From Vibrio rotiferianus CAIM 577 = LMG 21460 (GTDB taxonomy: Bacteria > Pseudomonadota > Gammaproteobacteria > Enterobacterales > Vibrionaceae): a stretch of 64,000 bases of DNA. Location of the stretch: the NCBI RefSeq assembly GCF_002741985.1, contig NZ_APHW01000010.1, positions 62,001 to 126,000 on the forward strand. Direction: 5' to 3'. The translations under genes and the position numbers were made by a program. The notes beneath the pieces were generated by a model, which saw nothing but the letters and a program-made list of their open reading frames with translations, had not been told where the DNA came from and did no database searches. Shown piece after piece: positions 40,940 through 52,218 of this stretch; position 1 is the stretch's first letter, and each line of letters starts with the position of its first letter.

Positions 40940-41645
40940 TGAATACATGTCAGAAAATCTGGCAAAAGCAATTTCTAATCCTCTGTTCCCAGCGCTAGAC
41001 AGCATGCTTCGAGCAGGGCGTCATATCTCAAGTGAAGATCTAGACAACCACGCGTTGTTGTCGGATTTCGAACTTGAGCTTTCTTCTTTCTACCAGCGCT
41101 ACAACACCGAATTGGTGAAAGCGCCAGAAGGTTTCTTCTACCTTCGTCCACGTTCAACGTCTCTGATTGGCCGTAGTGTTCTTTCTGAACTGGACATGCT
41201 GGTGGGTAAGGTACTGTGTTTCCTTTACCTAAGCCCAGAGCGTCTTGCGCATGAAGGCATCTTCAATAACCAAGAGCTGTACGACGAACTGCTTGCTCTA
41301 GCAGATGAAAACAAGCTGATGAAGCTAGTGACGAACCGTGCGACTGGTTCTGACCTTGATAAAGAAAAGCTGTTTGAAAAAGTACGTACGTCACTTCGTC
41401 GTCTGCGTCGCCTAGGCATGATCATCAACATCGGTGAAACCGGTAAATTCAGCATCAGTGAAGCGGTATTCCGTTTTGGTGCCGATGTACGTATTGGCGA
41501 TGACATGCGTGAAGCGCAGCTGCGTCTGATCCGTGATGGTGAAGCGGTAGTGCACACCAAAGAGCCAAGCCAAGGCAGCCTATTGTCTGAAGAAGATCAA
41601 GACGACCAAGCCCAAGAAGAAACAACAGAAGAGGGTGAAGCATGA
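40920..41645 (+). CDS. mukE: Chromosome partition protein MukE
   Basis: Binds MukF to regulate MukB clamping; 241 residues. ATG 40920 gives [13 protein letters not shown] followed by [17 protein letters not shown], aligning with E. coli MukE (MSSTNIEQVM). Core [20 protein letters not shown] is strongly conserved. Its stop overlaps the mukB start (ATGA). Confidence 0.96.
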   Translation: MSSTDTNEYMSENLAKAISNPLFPALDSMLRAGRHISSEDLDNHALLSDFELELSSFYQRYNTELVKAPEGFFYLRPRSTSLIGRSVLSELDMLVGKVLCFLYLSPERLAHEGIFNNQELYDELLALADENKLMKLVTNRATGSDLDKEKLFEKVRTSLRRLRRLGMIINIGETGKFSISEAVFRFGADVRIGDDMREAQLRLIRDGEAVVHTKEPSQGSLLSEEDQDDQAQEETTEEGEA

Positions 41646-44600
41646 GCATGATTGAACGCGGTAAATACCAATCGCTGACCATGGTCAACTGGAACGGCTT
41701 CTTTGCCCGTACGTTTGACATCGATGGTCTGGTCACCACGCTATCAGGTGGTAACGGTGCAGGTAAATCAACCACAATGGCGGCATTCATCACCGCATTG
41801 ATTCCTGACCAAACGCTACTGCACTTCCGTAACACCACAGAAGCAGGCAGCAGCCAATCGTCTCGCGACAAAGGTCTGTACGGTAAGTTACAGCCGGGCG
41901 CATGTTATGCGGCGCTAGATGTGGTGAACTCACGTAACCAACGCCTATTGTTTGCAGTAAAACTGCAGCAAGTAGCGGGTCGTGATAAGAAAGTAGACAT
42001 CAAACCGTTTGTTATCCAAGGTCTTCCAAGCCATGTGAAACCAACGGATATCTTGGTTGAAAGCGTATCTGCGACTCAAGCTCGTGTACGTCAAATCAAT
42101 GAAGTAAAAGAATCGATCGCAGAATTTGAAGGCGTTCAATTTAAAGCCTTCTCTTCTATCGTGGATTACCACTCGCAGATGTTCGAATTCGGTGTGATTC
42201 CGAAGAAACTGCGTAACTCTGGTGACCGTTCTAAATTCTACCGCCTGATCGAAGCATCGCTTTACGGTGGTATCTCAAGTGCAATCACGCGCTCGCTTCG
42301 TGACTACCTTCTGCCACAAAACGGCGGCGTGAAGAAAGCGTTCCAAGATATGGAATCAGCACTGCGCGAAAACCGCATGACGCTAGAAGCGATCAAAACC
42401 ACGCAAGCAGACCGTGACTTGTTCAAACACTTGATCACAGAGTCGACTAACTACGTGGCGGCGGACTACATGCGTCACGCGAACGATCGTCGTAACAAGT
42501 TGGATAAAACGCTGTCATTACGTTCAGAGCTGTTCGGTTCTCGTGAAACTCTCGTTGAGCAAAACAACCTGCTTAACCGTGTTCAAGAAGAGCTAGAACT
42601 GCTGATCGAGTCGGAATCTGCGCTAGAGCAAGATTACCAAGCGGCTTCTGACCACTTGCAACTGGTGCAAAACGCACTGCGTCAGCAAGAGAAGATCGAA
42701 CGCTACCAAGAAGATCTTGAAGAGCTGAGTGAGCGTCTTGAAGAACAGATGATGGTAGTGGAAGAAGCGCAAGAACGCGTGATGATGGTGGAAGAGCAAG
42801 CGACCGTTGCGGAAGAAGAGGTGGATAGCCTTAAGACGCAACTGGCGGACTACCAACAAGCACTCGACGTTCAACAAACTCGTGCCCTTCAATACCAACA
42901 AGCGGTTCAAGCGCTGGAAAAAGCGAAGCAACTACTTGGCGATGACAGCCTAACGGCAGAATCGGCACAAGCGCTTGTCTCTGAGCTTAAGAGCAAAGAA
43001 TCAGAAAGCACCAACGCGTTGCTATCGGTTAAGCACAAACTGGACATGTCTTCTGCGGCAGCAGAGCAGTTCGAAACCGCGCTTAAACTGGTACAAAGCA
43101 TCGTTGGTCAAGTTGAGCGTAAAGACGCGTCTGAACATGCGAAAACCGCAATAGCGAAAGCGCGTGAATCTCAGCAAGTCGCGCAAAACGAACAGCAATG
43201 GCGTGCACAGCACCGTGACCTTGAGCGTAGCCTTAACCAGCAACGTCAAGCGCGCGAGCTAGTCAACGAATACCAAAAGCAATTCCATGTTGAACTGACT
43301 GACGAAATCACGTTTGAACAAGAGCGTGAACGTCATGCGATGCAAATCGACTCGCTAGAAATGACGCAAGAAGACGTGCGTGAACAACGCAGCGAACAGC
43401 GTCGTCTAGAGCAAGATGCAGCGGCGGAAATCAACAAGCTAGAAGCCATTGCTCCAACGTGGATTGCAGCGAACGATGCGCTAGAAAAACTGCGTGAACA
43501 AAGTGGCGCTGAGCTAGAAGATAGCCAGTCAGTCATGAGCCAAATGCAAGTGGTGCTTGAGCAAGAGAAAACTCTTTCTCTGGCGAAAGACAAACTGGCA
43601 GAGCGTCGCAGCCAACTTGACACTGAGATTGAGCGTCTTGCTTCTCCTGGTGGTTCAAACGACCCTCGCCTGAAAGGTTTGGCAGATACTCTAGGCGGCG
43701 TATTGCTGTCTGAGATCTACGATGACATCACTATTGATGACGCGCCTTACTTCAGTGCGATGTACGGTCCGGCTCGTCACGCTATCGTCGTTTCTGATCT
43801 GTCTGGTATCGAAGAGAAATTGGTAGAACTAGACGACTGTCCAGAAGACTTGTACATCATTGAAGGTGACATCGATGCCTTTGATGACAGCTCATTCGAC
43901 GCAGAAGAGCTAGAAGGCGCGGTTTGCGTTCGCATGAACGATCGCCAAATGCGTTACTCTCGCTTGCCTGAAATCCCACTGTTTGGTCGTGCGGCACGTG
44001 AGCAGCGTTTAGAGTTACTACGTAACGAACGTGAAGAAGTGGTTGAGAAGCACGCGAAAGCAGCATTCGATTCGCAAAAAATGCAGCGTCTGTACCAAGC
44101 GTTCAACCAGTTTGTGGCAAGCTACATTCAAGTAGCATTCGAAGCTGACCCAGAGCAAGCACTGGCAACCATTCGTGACAAGCGTAACCAAATTGCCCGC
44201 GTACTGACTGATCTGGATGCAAAAGAGCAACAACAACGTTCTCAGCTTCAAACCAGCAAGCAAGCGTTGTCTTCTCTAGACAAGCTAGCACCAAACATGG
44301 CGTTGATTGAAGATGAATCGCTGCAAGCGCGCTTTGACGAGTTGGAAGAGAAAATCGCCCAGCTTTCAGAAGCAAAAGCTTTCCTAAATAACCACGCGAA
44401 AGCGGTGGCGGAACTGGAAAAAGTCGCAGTTGCTCTAGATGCCGACCCAGAGCAATTCGATGCGCTAGAAGCAGAATACAAAGCGGCAGACGAACAGCTA
44501 CAAGATCTTAAGAAGCAAATCTTTGCACTTTCAGATCTCGTTGAACGTCGCCACTACTTCGCTTACTCAGATTCAGTAGACCTACTGAACAAGAGCAGCG

Positions 44601-46111
44601 AACTGAGTGAGCAGCTAAAAGCGAAATTGGTTCAAGCTGAACAAATGCGTACTCGCTCTCGTGAAGAGTTGAAGCAATCGCAAGGTCAAATGAACCAATA
44701 CAACCAAGTATTGGCATCATTGAAGAGTTCACACCAAGCGAAACTGGAAACGGTTCAAGAGTTCAAACAAGAACTTCAAGAGTTTGGCGTTAACGCGGAC
44801 GAAGGTGCAGAAGAACGTGCAATGCGTCGTCGTGATGAGTTGCATGAGCGTCTACACACGTCTCGTAGCCGTAAGAGCGAATACGAGCGCACGATCACCT
44901 CTACTGAACTAGAGATGAAAGGCTTGGCGAAACGTCTGAAGAAAGTTCAGAAAGAATACGTTGAGTTGCGTACCTTCGTGGTTGCAGCGAAAGCTGGTTG
45001 GTGTTCAGTACTTCGCCTGGCGCGTGAGAACGATGTTGAGCGTCGTCTACACAAGCGTGAACTGGCTTACATGTCAGCGGATGAACTGCGTTCAATGTCT
45101 GATAAATCATTGGGTGCGCTGCGTCTAGCGGTTGCGAACAACGATGATCTTCGTGATGCGCTGCGTCTATCAGAAGACAACGCACGTCCAGAGCGTAAAG
45201 TTCTGTTCTACATTGCTGTATACCAACACCTTCGTGAGCGCATTCGTCAGGATATCATCCGTACTGATGATCCAGTGGAAGCGATCGAAGAGATGGAAGT
45301 AGAGCTAGCGCGTCTAACGGAAGAGCTAACCCAACGTGAAAATCGCCTAGCGATCAGCTCTGAGTCGGTAGCGAGCATCATCAAGAAGACGATTCAGCGT
45401 GAGCAAAACCGTATCCGTATGCTGAACCAAGGTTTGTCGAACATCTCGTTCGGTCAGGTGAAGGGCGTACGTCTAAACGTGAAGATCCGTGAAAGTCACG
45501 AAGTGCTACTGAACGGTTTAGCAACACAACAAGAGCAGCATAAAGACCTGTTTGAATCGACTCGCTTTACCTTCTCTGAAGCAATGGCGAAGCTGTTCCA
45601 ACGTGTGAACCCACATATCGATATGGGTCAACGTTCTCCTCAAGTTCTGGGTGAAGAGCTACTGGATTACCGTAACTACCTAGAGCTAAGTGTTGAGGTG
45701 AACCGTGGTACAGATGGTTGGCTACAGGCTGAGTCTGGCGCGCTATCAACAGGTGAAGCGATCGGTACCGGTCAGTCAATCCTTCTAATGGTTGTTCAAA
45801 GCTGGGAAGAAGAGTCTCGTCGTCTACGCAGCAAAGACATTGTGCCTTGTCGTCTGCTCTTCTTGGATGAAGCCGCGCGTCTGGATGCGAAATCGATCGC
45901 TACATTGTTCGAATTGTGTGACCGTCTGGATATGCAGCTTCTTATCGCGGCACCAGAAAACATCAGCCCAGAGAAAGGTACGACCTACAAACTGGTGCGT
46001 AAGGTGTTTAAAGACCACGAGCACGTACACGTAGTGGGTCTGCGTGGTTTTGGTCAAACGGATAAGCCTAAGACTAAAGCGCAAGAGATGATTGAAGAGT
46101 TTGAATCGTAA
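41642..46111 (+). CDS. mukB: Chromosome partition protein MukB (SMC-like condensin)
   Basis: SMC-like ATPase that organises the chromosome with MukEF and topoisomerase IV; 1489 residues (E. coli 1486). Walker [11 protein letters not shown] is at about residue 34, long coiled coils run about 300-580 and 850-1150 around a hinge (about 640-790; [18 protein letters not shown]), and the C-terminal head has signature [13 protein letters not shown] and Walker [12 protein letters not shown]. Last gene of the unit, with a strong terminator. Confidence 0.98.
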   Translation: MSMIERGKYQSLTMVNWNGFFARTFDIDGLVTTLSGGNGAGKSTTMAAFITALIPDQTLLHFRNTTEAGSSQSSRDKGLYGKLQPGACYAALDVVNSRNQRLLFAVKLQQVAGRDKKVDIKPFVIQGLPSHVKPTDILVESVSATQARVRQINEVKESIAEFEGVQFKAFSSIVDYHSQMFEFGVIPKKLRNSGDRSKFYRLIEASLYGGISSAITRSLRDYLLPQNGGVKKAFQDMESALRENRMTLEAIKTTQADRDLFKHLITESTNYVAADYMRHANDRRNKLDKTLSLRSELFGSRETLVEQNNLLNRVQEELELLIESESALEQDYQAASDHLQLVQNALRQQEKIERYQEDLEELSERLEEQMMVVEEAQERVMMVEEQATVAEEEVDSLKTQLADYQQALDVQQTRALQYQQAVQALEKAKQLLGDDSLTAESAQALVSELKSKESESTNALLSVKHKLDMSSAAAEQFETALKLVQSIVGQVERKDASEHAKTAIAKARESQQVAQNEQQWRAQHRDLERSLNQQRQARELVNEYQKQFHVELTDEITFEQERERHAMQIDSLEMTQEDVREQRSEQRRLEQDAAAEINKLEAIAPTWIAANDALEKLREQSGAELEDSQSVMSQMQVVLEQEKTLSLAKDKLAERRSQLDTEIERLASPGGSNDPRLKGLADTLGGVLLSEIYDDITIDDAPYFSAMYGPARHAIVVSDLSGIEEKLVELDDCPEDLYIIEGDIDAFDDSSFDAEELEGAVCVRMNDRQMRYSRLPEIPLFGRAAREQRLELLRNEREEVVEKHAKAAFDSQKMQRLYQAFNQFVASYIQVAFEADPEQALATIRDKRNQIARVLTDLDAKEQQQRSQLQTSKQALSSLDKLAPNMALIEDESLQARFDELEEKIAQLSEAKAFLNNHAKAVAELEKVAVALDADPEQFDALEAEYKAADEQLQDLKKQIFALSDLVERRHYFAYSDSVDLLNKSSELSEQLKAKLVQAEQMRTRSREELKQSQGQMNQYNQVLASLKSSHQAKLETVQEFKQELQEFGVNADEGAEERAMRRRDELHERLHTSRSRKSEYERTITSTELEMKGLAKRLKKVQKEYVELRTFVVAAKAGWCSVLRLARENDVERRLHKRELAYMSADELRSMSDKSLGALRLAVANNDDLRDALRLSEDNARPERKVLFYIAVYQHLRERIRQDIIRTDDPVEAIEEMEVELARLTEELTQRENRLAISSESVASIIKKTIQREQNRIRMLNQGLSNISFGQVKGVRLNVKIRESHEVLLNGLATQQEQHKDLFESTRFTFSEAMAKLFQRVNPHIDMGQRSPQVLGEELLDYRNYLELSVEVNRGTDGWLQAESGALSTGEAIGTGQSILLMVVQSWEEESRRLRSKDIVPCRLLFLDEAARLDAKSIATLFELCDRLDMQLLIAAPENISPEKGTTYKLVRKVFKDHEHVHVVGLRGFGQTDKPKTKAQEMIEEFES

Positions 46112-46123
46112 ACTCCGAATCTA

Positions 46124-46156
46124 ATAAAACGCCCGCAATGAACGCGGGCGTTTTTG
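46124..46156. terminator. Terminator between mukB and the AraC-type gene
   Basis: AAAACGCCCGC (46126-46136) / GCGGGCGTTTT (46144-46154), 7-base loop, T-tract; usable in both directions. Confidence 0.9.
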
Positions 46157-46174
46157 TATCTGTTGTATCAAAGC

Positions 46175-47211
46175 TCAAGTCGTAAGATTCGCTTCTTGAC
46201 GATATTGCTTTGGTGAGTTGCCACTCCATTTACGAAAAGCATGACGGAAGTTGGCACTGTCTGAGAAACCAATGCGTTCCGAAATCTCTTCGACGCTCAT
46301 TTGTGTTGACGCAAGGTAATGACGAGCTAAGTGGAAGCGAACATGATCAAGGATTTGCTGATAGCTGGTTTCTTCCGATTTGAGATGACGTCGCAACGTT
46401 CTTGAAGACATACCCAACTCGGCAGACAACTGCTCAATGGAGGGATAACAACCTGGCCGCTCGAGAAACATTTGTGTGATCTTCTCTTTTAAACTGACAT
46501 GACCGCTTACTTTGGCCAGCATTTCATCACAAGATTTCAAACACATTTGCAGCGTCATAGGGTTCGCCGCTGGCAGCGGATCGTACAAGCTGGTGGCATC
46601 GAACTGCCATTCCAAACGGTCGCTGTTGAACTCTATTTTGCAATGGAAGACTTGTTCATATAGCTCGCTGTGTTCAGGTTCCGGATAAGGGAAGCGAATC
46701 AATTTTGAGGGAAAAGGTTTTTGCATTACCTCTTCACACAAACTTTGAATGGCCGCGAACCAATATTCACAGCAAAAAGGCAAAATGGATTGTAGGTCGA
46801 TAAGCTGCTCAGCTCGAAAGTATCCTGAGTTATCTTCCACCCACATTTTTTTCTTTAACACCGGCCCTGCAAGCCGAAGATACTTAAAGCCCATCATTAA
46901 TGCATCGAGTAAGGTATTACTACTAAACACAGCATACCCAAGTACACCAAAGTCACTAAAACGAGCTTGTTGTCCAACTTCAAGCCCCAGTCCTGGCTCA
47001 TCAGAATGGACGAGGGCATTGCTAAAAATCACCAGCTTTTGTGCGAGGGTGATGTGTGTGTCCGGGGCATAAAGTTCGGGGGCACTAATGCCACTGCCTT
47101 CAAGTAACGTTCCCACTTTCACAGAGGCTGAAGGTAGCGAGTAAGTAGCTGCAAGTCCAAAACACCACAGGATTCGGTATCTGGCTCATAAACTGCGGTG
47201 TATTCCATCAT
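46175..47211 (-). pseudogene. AraC-family transcriptional regulator, apparent frameshift near its N-terminus
   Basis: Main frame (46175-47122) has an arabinose-type binding domain (LGLEVGQQARFSDFGVLGYA near 48) and two C-terminal helix-turn-helices (LSAELGMSSRTLRRHLKSEE and ISERIGFSDSANFRHAFRKW). It can only start at GTG 47122, which has no ribosome binding site. Another frame begins at ATG 47211 after AAGGGGGCA and reads MMEYTAVYEPDTESCGVLDL then LQLLTRYLQPL before TGA. One missing base near 47120-47126 would join them into 345 residues, the usual size for this group. It is divergent from the aldehyde dehydrogenase operon and probably controls it. Confidence 0.8.
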
Positions 47212-47373
47212 TGCCCCCTTTACATTCAGATCAATCCTAGCGGGTATTGGGATGGTATTCAGTCATGCTTGTCTCAAAGCTGTCCGAATATCACCGTTTT
47301 TTGTCTTTTTGTAACCTGTGCCTCATGTTATCAAAATGTTGTAATTGAATAAATTGCACAGTAGGAGAGAAAC

Positions 47374-48864
47374 ATGAATGTACTGGCTAAGCAAGATACG
47401 GATGTACAGCGTGATCAAGGAATGATTGCTACTAATGATTCGACAGTGAACGAACTTGAAATGTGGTTTGCTGAGTTACAAGCCGCTTATCAAGCAGAAC
47501 CAGCAGCGAGCTATGCAGTGAGAAAGCATCGTTTATTGGCACTGAAGAAGCAACTTTCTCGATACCAAGATGTATTGGCACAAGCAATGAGCCAAGATTT
47601 TGGAGGTCGTTGTCACACTGAGTCTGTTATGGCTGACATACTTGCTCCTATCCTCGATATCAACCACGTTGTCCGTCACTTAAAAAGCTGGATGAAGCCA
47701 AGTCGTAGGCCTACTGAGTGGCTGTTCAAAGGCAATAAATTGGAAGTTCGATATCAGCCGAAAGGCGTGGTCGGGATTATCTGTCCTTGGAACTTTCCTC
47801 TTTATCTTTCCATTGGCCCAATGATCACGGCGTTAGCGGCTGGTAACCGTTGCATGATCAAGATGCCACCAAACTGCCCTGAGACGACTCGACAGCTGCG
47901 TCGCATGCTCGCTGAGATTTATCCAGACAACTTGGTCCGCATTGTTGAGGGGAATCATCCAGAGGCGATGGAAATCTCTCATCTGCCTTTTGATCATCTA
48001 GTGTTCACTGGATCGCCAGCAAGCGGCAAGATCATCAAGGCTAACGCTGCTGCCAATCTCACTCCTGTGACCTTGGAGCTAGGGGGCAAATCACCCGTGG
48101 TGGTATTTGATGATTATGACGTTGCGAAATCAGCAGAGCGTATCGCCCACGGCAAAGGCTTTAACTCTGGCCAAATCTGTATTGCGCCAGATTACGCCTT
48201 TGTGCCGGAAGGTAAGCAAGACGCTTTTGTCGAGGCGTTAAAGCTTGCTCATCAGAACATGTACGGCGAAATTAAAGCCAATCAGGATTACACTGCATTG
48301 GTGGATGATGCACAGCATAAACGCTTCCATGATTTGCTCGATGATGCACGCGAGAAGGGGGCGATCATCACTCAATGCCTCGACTATGGTGAAGGGCGAA
48401 AAACACCGTTGTACATCGCTACCAACCTGACTCCCGAAATGCGTATCTGCCAAGAAGAGATCTTTGGTCCACTATTACCTGTTCATACCTATCGCTCAAT
48501 CGACGAAGTGATTCAATATATCGTCCAAAGACCTCGACCACTGGCTTGCTATCTGTTTAGCAACAACTCAGAACAACGTGAAACCTTGCTTACTCAGACC
48601 CACAGCGGTGGTGTAACTATCAATGACTGGGGATGGCATGTCCTTAATCACTCTGTGCCATTTGGTGGTGTGGGCAACTCAGGTATTGGCAATTACCATG
48701 GCGAAGAAGGTTTCCGCGAACTCAGCCACGCGCGCACAGTGCTAAAAATGCGCGATTGGTTCCCAATCCAATTGTTTGCACCGCCATACGGCAACATGGT
48801 GCAAAAGCTGGTGCTGCGCGTGTTTGTAGGTAAACCCGACTCAGACTTAAACAAGCACTCGTAA
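47374..48864 (+). CDS. Aldehyde dehydrogenase (coniferyl aldehyde dehydrogenase type)
   Basis: NAD(P)-dependent oxidation of an aldehyde to an acid; 496 residues. GVVGIICPWNFPLYLSIGPM near 130, LELGGKSPVVVFDDYD near 230, catalytic Cys in GFNSGQICIAPDYAFV near 268 and EEIFGPLLPV near 365. The C-terminus (HGEEGFRELSHARTVLK) matches the coniferyl-aldehyde or ALDH3-like fatty aldehyde group. Substrate unknown; context points to a long-chain or aromatic alcohol route. GGAGAG precedes the ATG. Confidence 0.87.
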   Translation: MNVLAKQDTDVQRDQGMIATNDSTVNELEMWFAELQAAYQAEPAASYAVRKHRLLALKKQLSRYQDVLAQAMSQDFGGRCHTESVMADILAPILDINHVVRHLKSWMKPSRRPTEWLFKGNKLEVRYQPKGVVGIICPWNFPLYLSIGPMITALAAGNRCMIKMPPNCPETTRQLRRMLAEIYPDNLVRIVEGNHPEAMEISHLPFDHLVFTGSPASGKIIKANAAANLTPVTLELGGKSPVVVFDDYDVAKSAERIAHGKGFNSGQICIAPDYAFVPEGKQDAFVEALKLAHQNMYGEIKANQDYTALVDDAQHKRFHDLLDDAREKGAIITQCLDYGEGRKTPLYIATNLTPEMRICQEEIFGPLLPVHTYRSIDEVIQYIVQRPRPLACYLFSNNSEQRETLLTQTHSGGVTINDWGWHVLNHSVPFGGVGNSGIGNYHGEEGFRELSHARTVLKMRDWFPIQLFAPPYGNMVQKLVLRVFVGKPDSDLNKHS

Positions 48865-48945
48865 CCCTCAATTCTTACCTCTCTACACAAAGAATCTTCA
48901 GCAGCCAGTGCTCGCTGGCTGCCTTGCGACCAAAGGAGATCATGG

Positions 48946-50511
48946 ATGCATAACCTTGCTGTCAATCTGGAGCGCAGTGCTGCGCTCTTCCCTTCAAAAG
49001 TGGCGCTCAGGATGGGCGATGATGAAATTAGCTACGCTTCACTCGACAAATTCGCAGGCAACATAGCTGCCAACTTGAAACGACTGGGACTCCAAGTTGG
49101 AGATAAAGTCGCGCTGTCTTGTCCAAACATCACTTACTTCCCCATGGTGTATTACGGCATTTTAAAAGCAGGTTGTGTGGTCGTGCCTTTGAATGTGCTG
49201 TTTAAAGGCCGTGAGATTGCGTATCACCTCAATGACTCTGATGCTAAAGCGTACTTTTGCCTTGAAGGAAGCGAAGAATTACCAATGGGGAGCTATGGCA
49301 GGCAAGGATTTTCTCAGGCCGAGCAGTGCGAATATTTTATCTCGCTCTCTGCTCAATGCGAGGAAGGAGAACATGCAATAGACTCTTGGCTTGCTGAAGA
49401 GCATGAGAGTTTCGAATCGGTAACGAGAAATGGTGATGACACCGCAGTGATCCTTTATACCTCCGGTACCACAGGACAGCCAAAAGGGGCTGAATTATCC
49501 CACACCAATATGCTAACCAACGCCATGTCCTCCCAGTACCTGATGCGTCTGGAATACAGCGATACAACCATGGCGACCTTGCCGCTATTCCACAGCTTTG
49601 GGCAAACCGTGATGATGAATGCCAGCGTGCTGACAGGCTCTACCATGGTCTTGATTCCACGCTTTGAGCCGAAGTTCGTGATTGAGCAAATTATCCAGCA
49701 CAAAGTCAGCGTGTTCGCTGGTGTGCCAACCATGTATATCGCACTGCTAAGAGCAGGTGAGCAATCTCCGGAACATTCAGAGTTAGTGAAGCACAGCCTT
49801 CGGTTAGGTGTATCGGGTGGTGCCTCTATGCCAGTAGAAGTGATTCGTCAGTTTGAACAGCGCTTCGAGCTTCCTGTGTTGGAAGGCTATGGGCTGTCAG
49901 AAACCGCGCCAGTAGCGACATTTAATCATATTGATGGTGATCGACTCCCGGGGAGTGTTGGACAGCCCTTATGTGGCTACGTGATTAAGATTGCCGATGT
50001 AAAAGGACACGCCCAAGCCGTTGGGGAATTAGGCGAAGTCTGCATAAAAAGCCCGAGTGTGATGAAAGGCTATTACGGACGACCAGAAGCAACACGCGAT
50101 GCGTTACGTGATGGTTGGTTCTTAACTGGTGATATTGGACGTGTGGATGAGCACGGCAATTTGTTTATCGTCGACCGCGTCAAAGACATGATTATTCGCG
50201 GTGGCTACAACGTGTATCCGCGTGAGATTGAAGAAGTCTTGATGTGCCACCCCGATGTAGAAATGGTGGCCGTCGTTGGTGAGCATGATGACCGCCTAGG
50301 TGAAGAAGTACATGCCCATGTCGTGCTTCATCAAGATGCGCATTGTTGCCCCGATGCTCTGGTTGCGTGGTGTCGTGAGCAACTGGCCGATTACAAGTAC
50401 CCGCGTCGTGTATTTATCCGTAAAGCACTGCCGATGACAGCAACTGGCAAGATTTTAAAACGAGAGCTTCATCCTTTAGACTTTGTGGAGGTCGAAAATG
50501 GACAAGTATGA
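48946..50511 (+). CDS. AMP-dependent acyl-CoA synthetase (fatty acid-CoA ligase type)
   Basis: Activates a carboxylic acid to acyl-CoA via acyl-AMP; 521 residues. Motifs: P-loop-like ILYTSGTTGQPKGAELSH near 170, GYGLSETAPV near 310, DGWFLTGDIGRVD near 390, and the C-terminal catalytic Lys in PMTATGKILKRELH. AGGAG precedes the ATG. It overlaps the next gene's start by 14 bases (50498-50511), so it is co-translated with it. It is a plausible successor to the aldehyde dehydrogenase upstream. Confidence 0.87.
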   Translation: MHNLAVNLERSAALFPSKVALRMGDDEISYASLDKFAGNIAANLKRLGLQVGDKVALSCPNITYFPMVYYGILKAGCVVVPLNVLFKGREIAYHLNDSDAKAYFCLEGSEELPMGSYGRQGFSQAEQCEYFISLSAQCEEGEHAIDSWLAEEHESFESVTRNGDDTAVILYTSGTTGQPKGAELSHTNMLTNAMSSQYLMRLEYSDTTMATLPLFHSFGQTVMMNASVLTGSTMVLIPRFEPKFVIEQIIQHKVSVFAGVPTMYIALLRAGEQSPEHSELVKHSLRLGVSGGASMPVEVIRQFEQRFELPVLEGYGLSETAPVATFNHIDGDRLPGSVGQPLCGYVIKIADVKGHAQAVGELGEVCIKSPSVMKGYYGRPEATRDALRDGWFLTGDIGRVDEHGNLFIVDRVKDMIIRGGYNVYPREIEEVLMCHPDVEMVAVVGEHDDRLGEEVHAHVVLHQDAHCCPDALVAWCREQLADYKYPRRVFIRKALPMTATGKILKRELHPLDFVEVENGQV

Positions 50512-52138
50512 TTTTATCGTCGTTGGTGGCGGTTCAGCTGGTTGTGTTTTAGCGTCTCGCCTCACCGAAGATCCTAATGTCACCGTTTGTTTATTGGAAG
50601 CGGGTGGCACAGATTCAAGCCCTTTTATCCATACACCCGTTGGTGTGGTTGCCATGATGCCGACCAAGATAAACAATTGGGGTTTTGAAACGGTTCCTCA
50701 AGCGGGCTTGAATGGTCGTAAAGGCTATCAGCCGAGGGGCAAGACACTCGGTGGTTCGAGTTCCATCAATGCGATGATGTATGCCCGAGGTCACCGATAT
50801 GATTATGACTTGTGGGCAAGCCTTGGTAATGAAGGGTGGAGCTATCAAGATTGCTTGCCGTACTTCAAGAAAGCGGAAAACAACGAAGTTCATCATGATG
50901 AATTCCATGGGCAAGGTGGTCCGCTTAATGTCGCTAACTTACGCTCGCCGAGTGGGCTCTTAGATCGCTACTTAGAGGCGTGTGAGTCTATCGGTATTCC
51001 ACGCAACCTAGATATAAATGGTGCCGAGCAATTGGGTGCTATGCAAACCCAAGTAACACAAATCAATGGTGAGCGATGCAGTGCCGCCAAAGGTTATCTG
51101 ACGCCCAACCTGAACAGACCTAATCTGACCGTTATCACTAAGGCGACCACGCATAAAGTATTGTTTGAAGGTAAACGAGCGATTGGTGTGGAATACGGCC
51201 TGAAAGGGCACAGCTTTCAGCTCAAGTGCAACAAAGAGGTGATTCTCTCTGCAGGTGCATTTGGCTCACCGCAAATCCTAATGCTCTCAGGTGTTGGTGC
51301 TAAGAAAGATCTCGACACTCACGGAATCGATCAAGTACACGAATTGCCTGGAGTAGGTGAGAATCTACAAGATCATATCGATCTAGTGCACACTTATCGA
51401 TGCTCGGCTAAGCGCGACACGTTTGGTGTTTCGCTGCAAATGGCAACGGAAATGACTAAAGCGTTACCGCAGTGGATGAAAAACCGTAACGGGAAAATGA
51501 GCAGTAACTTTGCTGAGGGCATTGGTTTTCTCTGTTCGGATGAAGATGTCATGGTCCCAGATTTAGAGTTTGTTTTTGTGGTTGCCGTTGTTGATGACCA
51601 CGCCCGTAAAATGCACCTGAGTCATGGCTTTAGCTCTCATGTGACTTTATTACGCCCCAAGAGCACTGGCACAGTGAAGCTTAATAGCATCAATCCCTAT
51701 GATGAGCCGCGTATCGACCCGGCGTTTTTCAGCCACCCCGAAGACATGGAAATCATGATCAAAGGTTGGAAGAAGCAGCATCAAATGTTAGAGAGTGATG
51801 CGTTCGCAGAGATTCGCGGCGAAAACTTCTATCCGGTGGATGCCTGCGATGATAGCGCCATTGAGCAGGATATCCGTAATCGAGCCGATACCCAATACCA
51901 TCCAATTGGCACCTGTAAAATGGGAATGGAGACGGATCCTTTGGCTGTGGTTGATAACGAGCTTAAGGTGTATGGCTTGGAGGCACTGAGAGTTGTCGAT
52001 GCCTCTATTATGCCGACGCTGGTGGGCGGGAATACCAATGCACCAACCATCATGATAGCCGAGAAAGTCTCAGATAAGATAAAAGCGGAATATGCAGACA
52101 GTCAGGAAGTTGAAATGCAAGCGGCGCAAATGGGTTAG
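50498..52138 (+). CDS. GMC-family alcohol dehydrogenase (choline dehydrogenase/AlkJ-like)
   Basis: FAD-dependent oxidation of an alcohol to an aldehyde; 546 residues. It starts MDKYDFIVVGGGSAGCVLAS, the Rossmann FAD site; GKTLGGSSSINAMMYARGH near 85; LSAGAFGSPQILMLSGVGA (GMC signature 2) near 255; and the C-terminal HPIGTCKMG and DASIMPTLVGGNTNAP with the catalytic His. The ATG at 50498 is 6 bases after GGAGG. It resembles AlkJ-type alcohol dehydrogenases rather than BetA, because the betB and betI genes are absent here. Confidence 0.87.
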   Translation: MDKYDFIVVGGGSAGCVLASRLTEDPNVTVCLLEAGGTDSSPFIHTPVGVVAMMPTKINNWGFETVPQAGLNGRKGYQPRGKTLGGSSSINAMMYARGHRYDYDLWASLGNEGWSYQDCLPYFKKAENNEVHHDEFHGQGGPLNVANLRSPSGLLDRYLEACESIGIPRNLDINGAEQLGAMQTQVTQINGERCSAAKGYLTPNLNRPNLTVITKATTHKVLFEGKRAIGVEYGLKGHSFQLKCNKEVILSAGAFGSPQILMLSGVGAKKDLDTHGIDQVHELPGVGENLQDHIDLVHTYRCSAKRDTFGVSLQMATEMTKALPQWMKNRNGKMSSNFAEGIGFLCSDEDVMVPDLEFVFVVAVVDDHARKMHLSHGFSSHVTLLRPKSTGTVKLNSINPYDEPRIDPAFFSHPEDMEIMIKGWKKQHQMLESDAFAEIRGENFYPVDACDDSAIEQDIRNRADTQYHPIGTCKMGMETDPLAVVDNELKVYGLEALRVVDASIMPTLVGGNTNAPTIMIAEKVSDKIKAEYADSQEVEMQAAQMG

Positions 52139-52160
52139 TGTAGTTATCTCCCTGAATGAA

Positions 52161-52200
52161 TTAAGCCGAGTCTGTAGGGCAACAGGCTCGGCTTATTTTA
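52161..52200 (+). terminator. Terminator of the alcohol-oxidation operon
   Basis: AAGCCGAG (52163-52170) / CTCGGCTT (52187-52194) with an inner CTG/CAG pair, then ATTTTATT. Confidence 0.8.
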
Positions 52201-52218
52201 TTGCATGGCAGCAAAGTG

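Noticed and set aside
41642..46111. Many antisense open frames within mukB
   Set aside because: They are by-products of the strong codon bias of a long coiled-coil gene.
50498..52138. Choline dehydrogenase of a betaine operon
   Set aside because: betI, betB and choline transporter genes are absent; the neighbours are a coniferyl-type aldehyde dehydrogenase and an acyl-CoA ligase.
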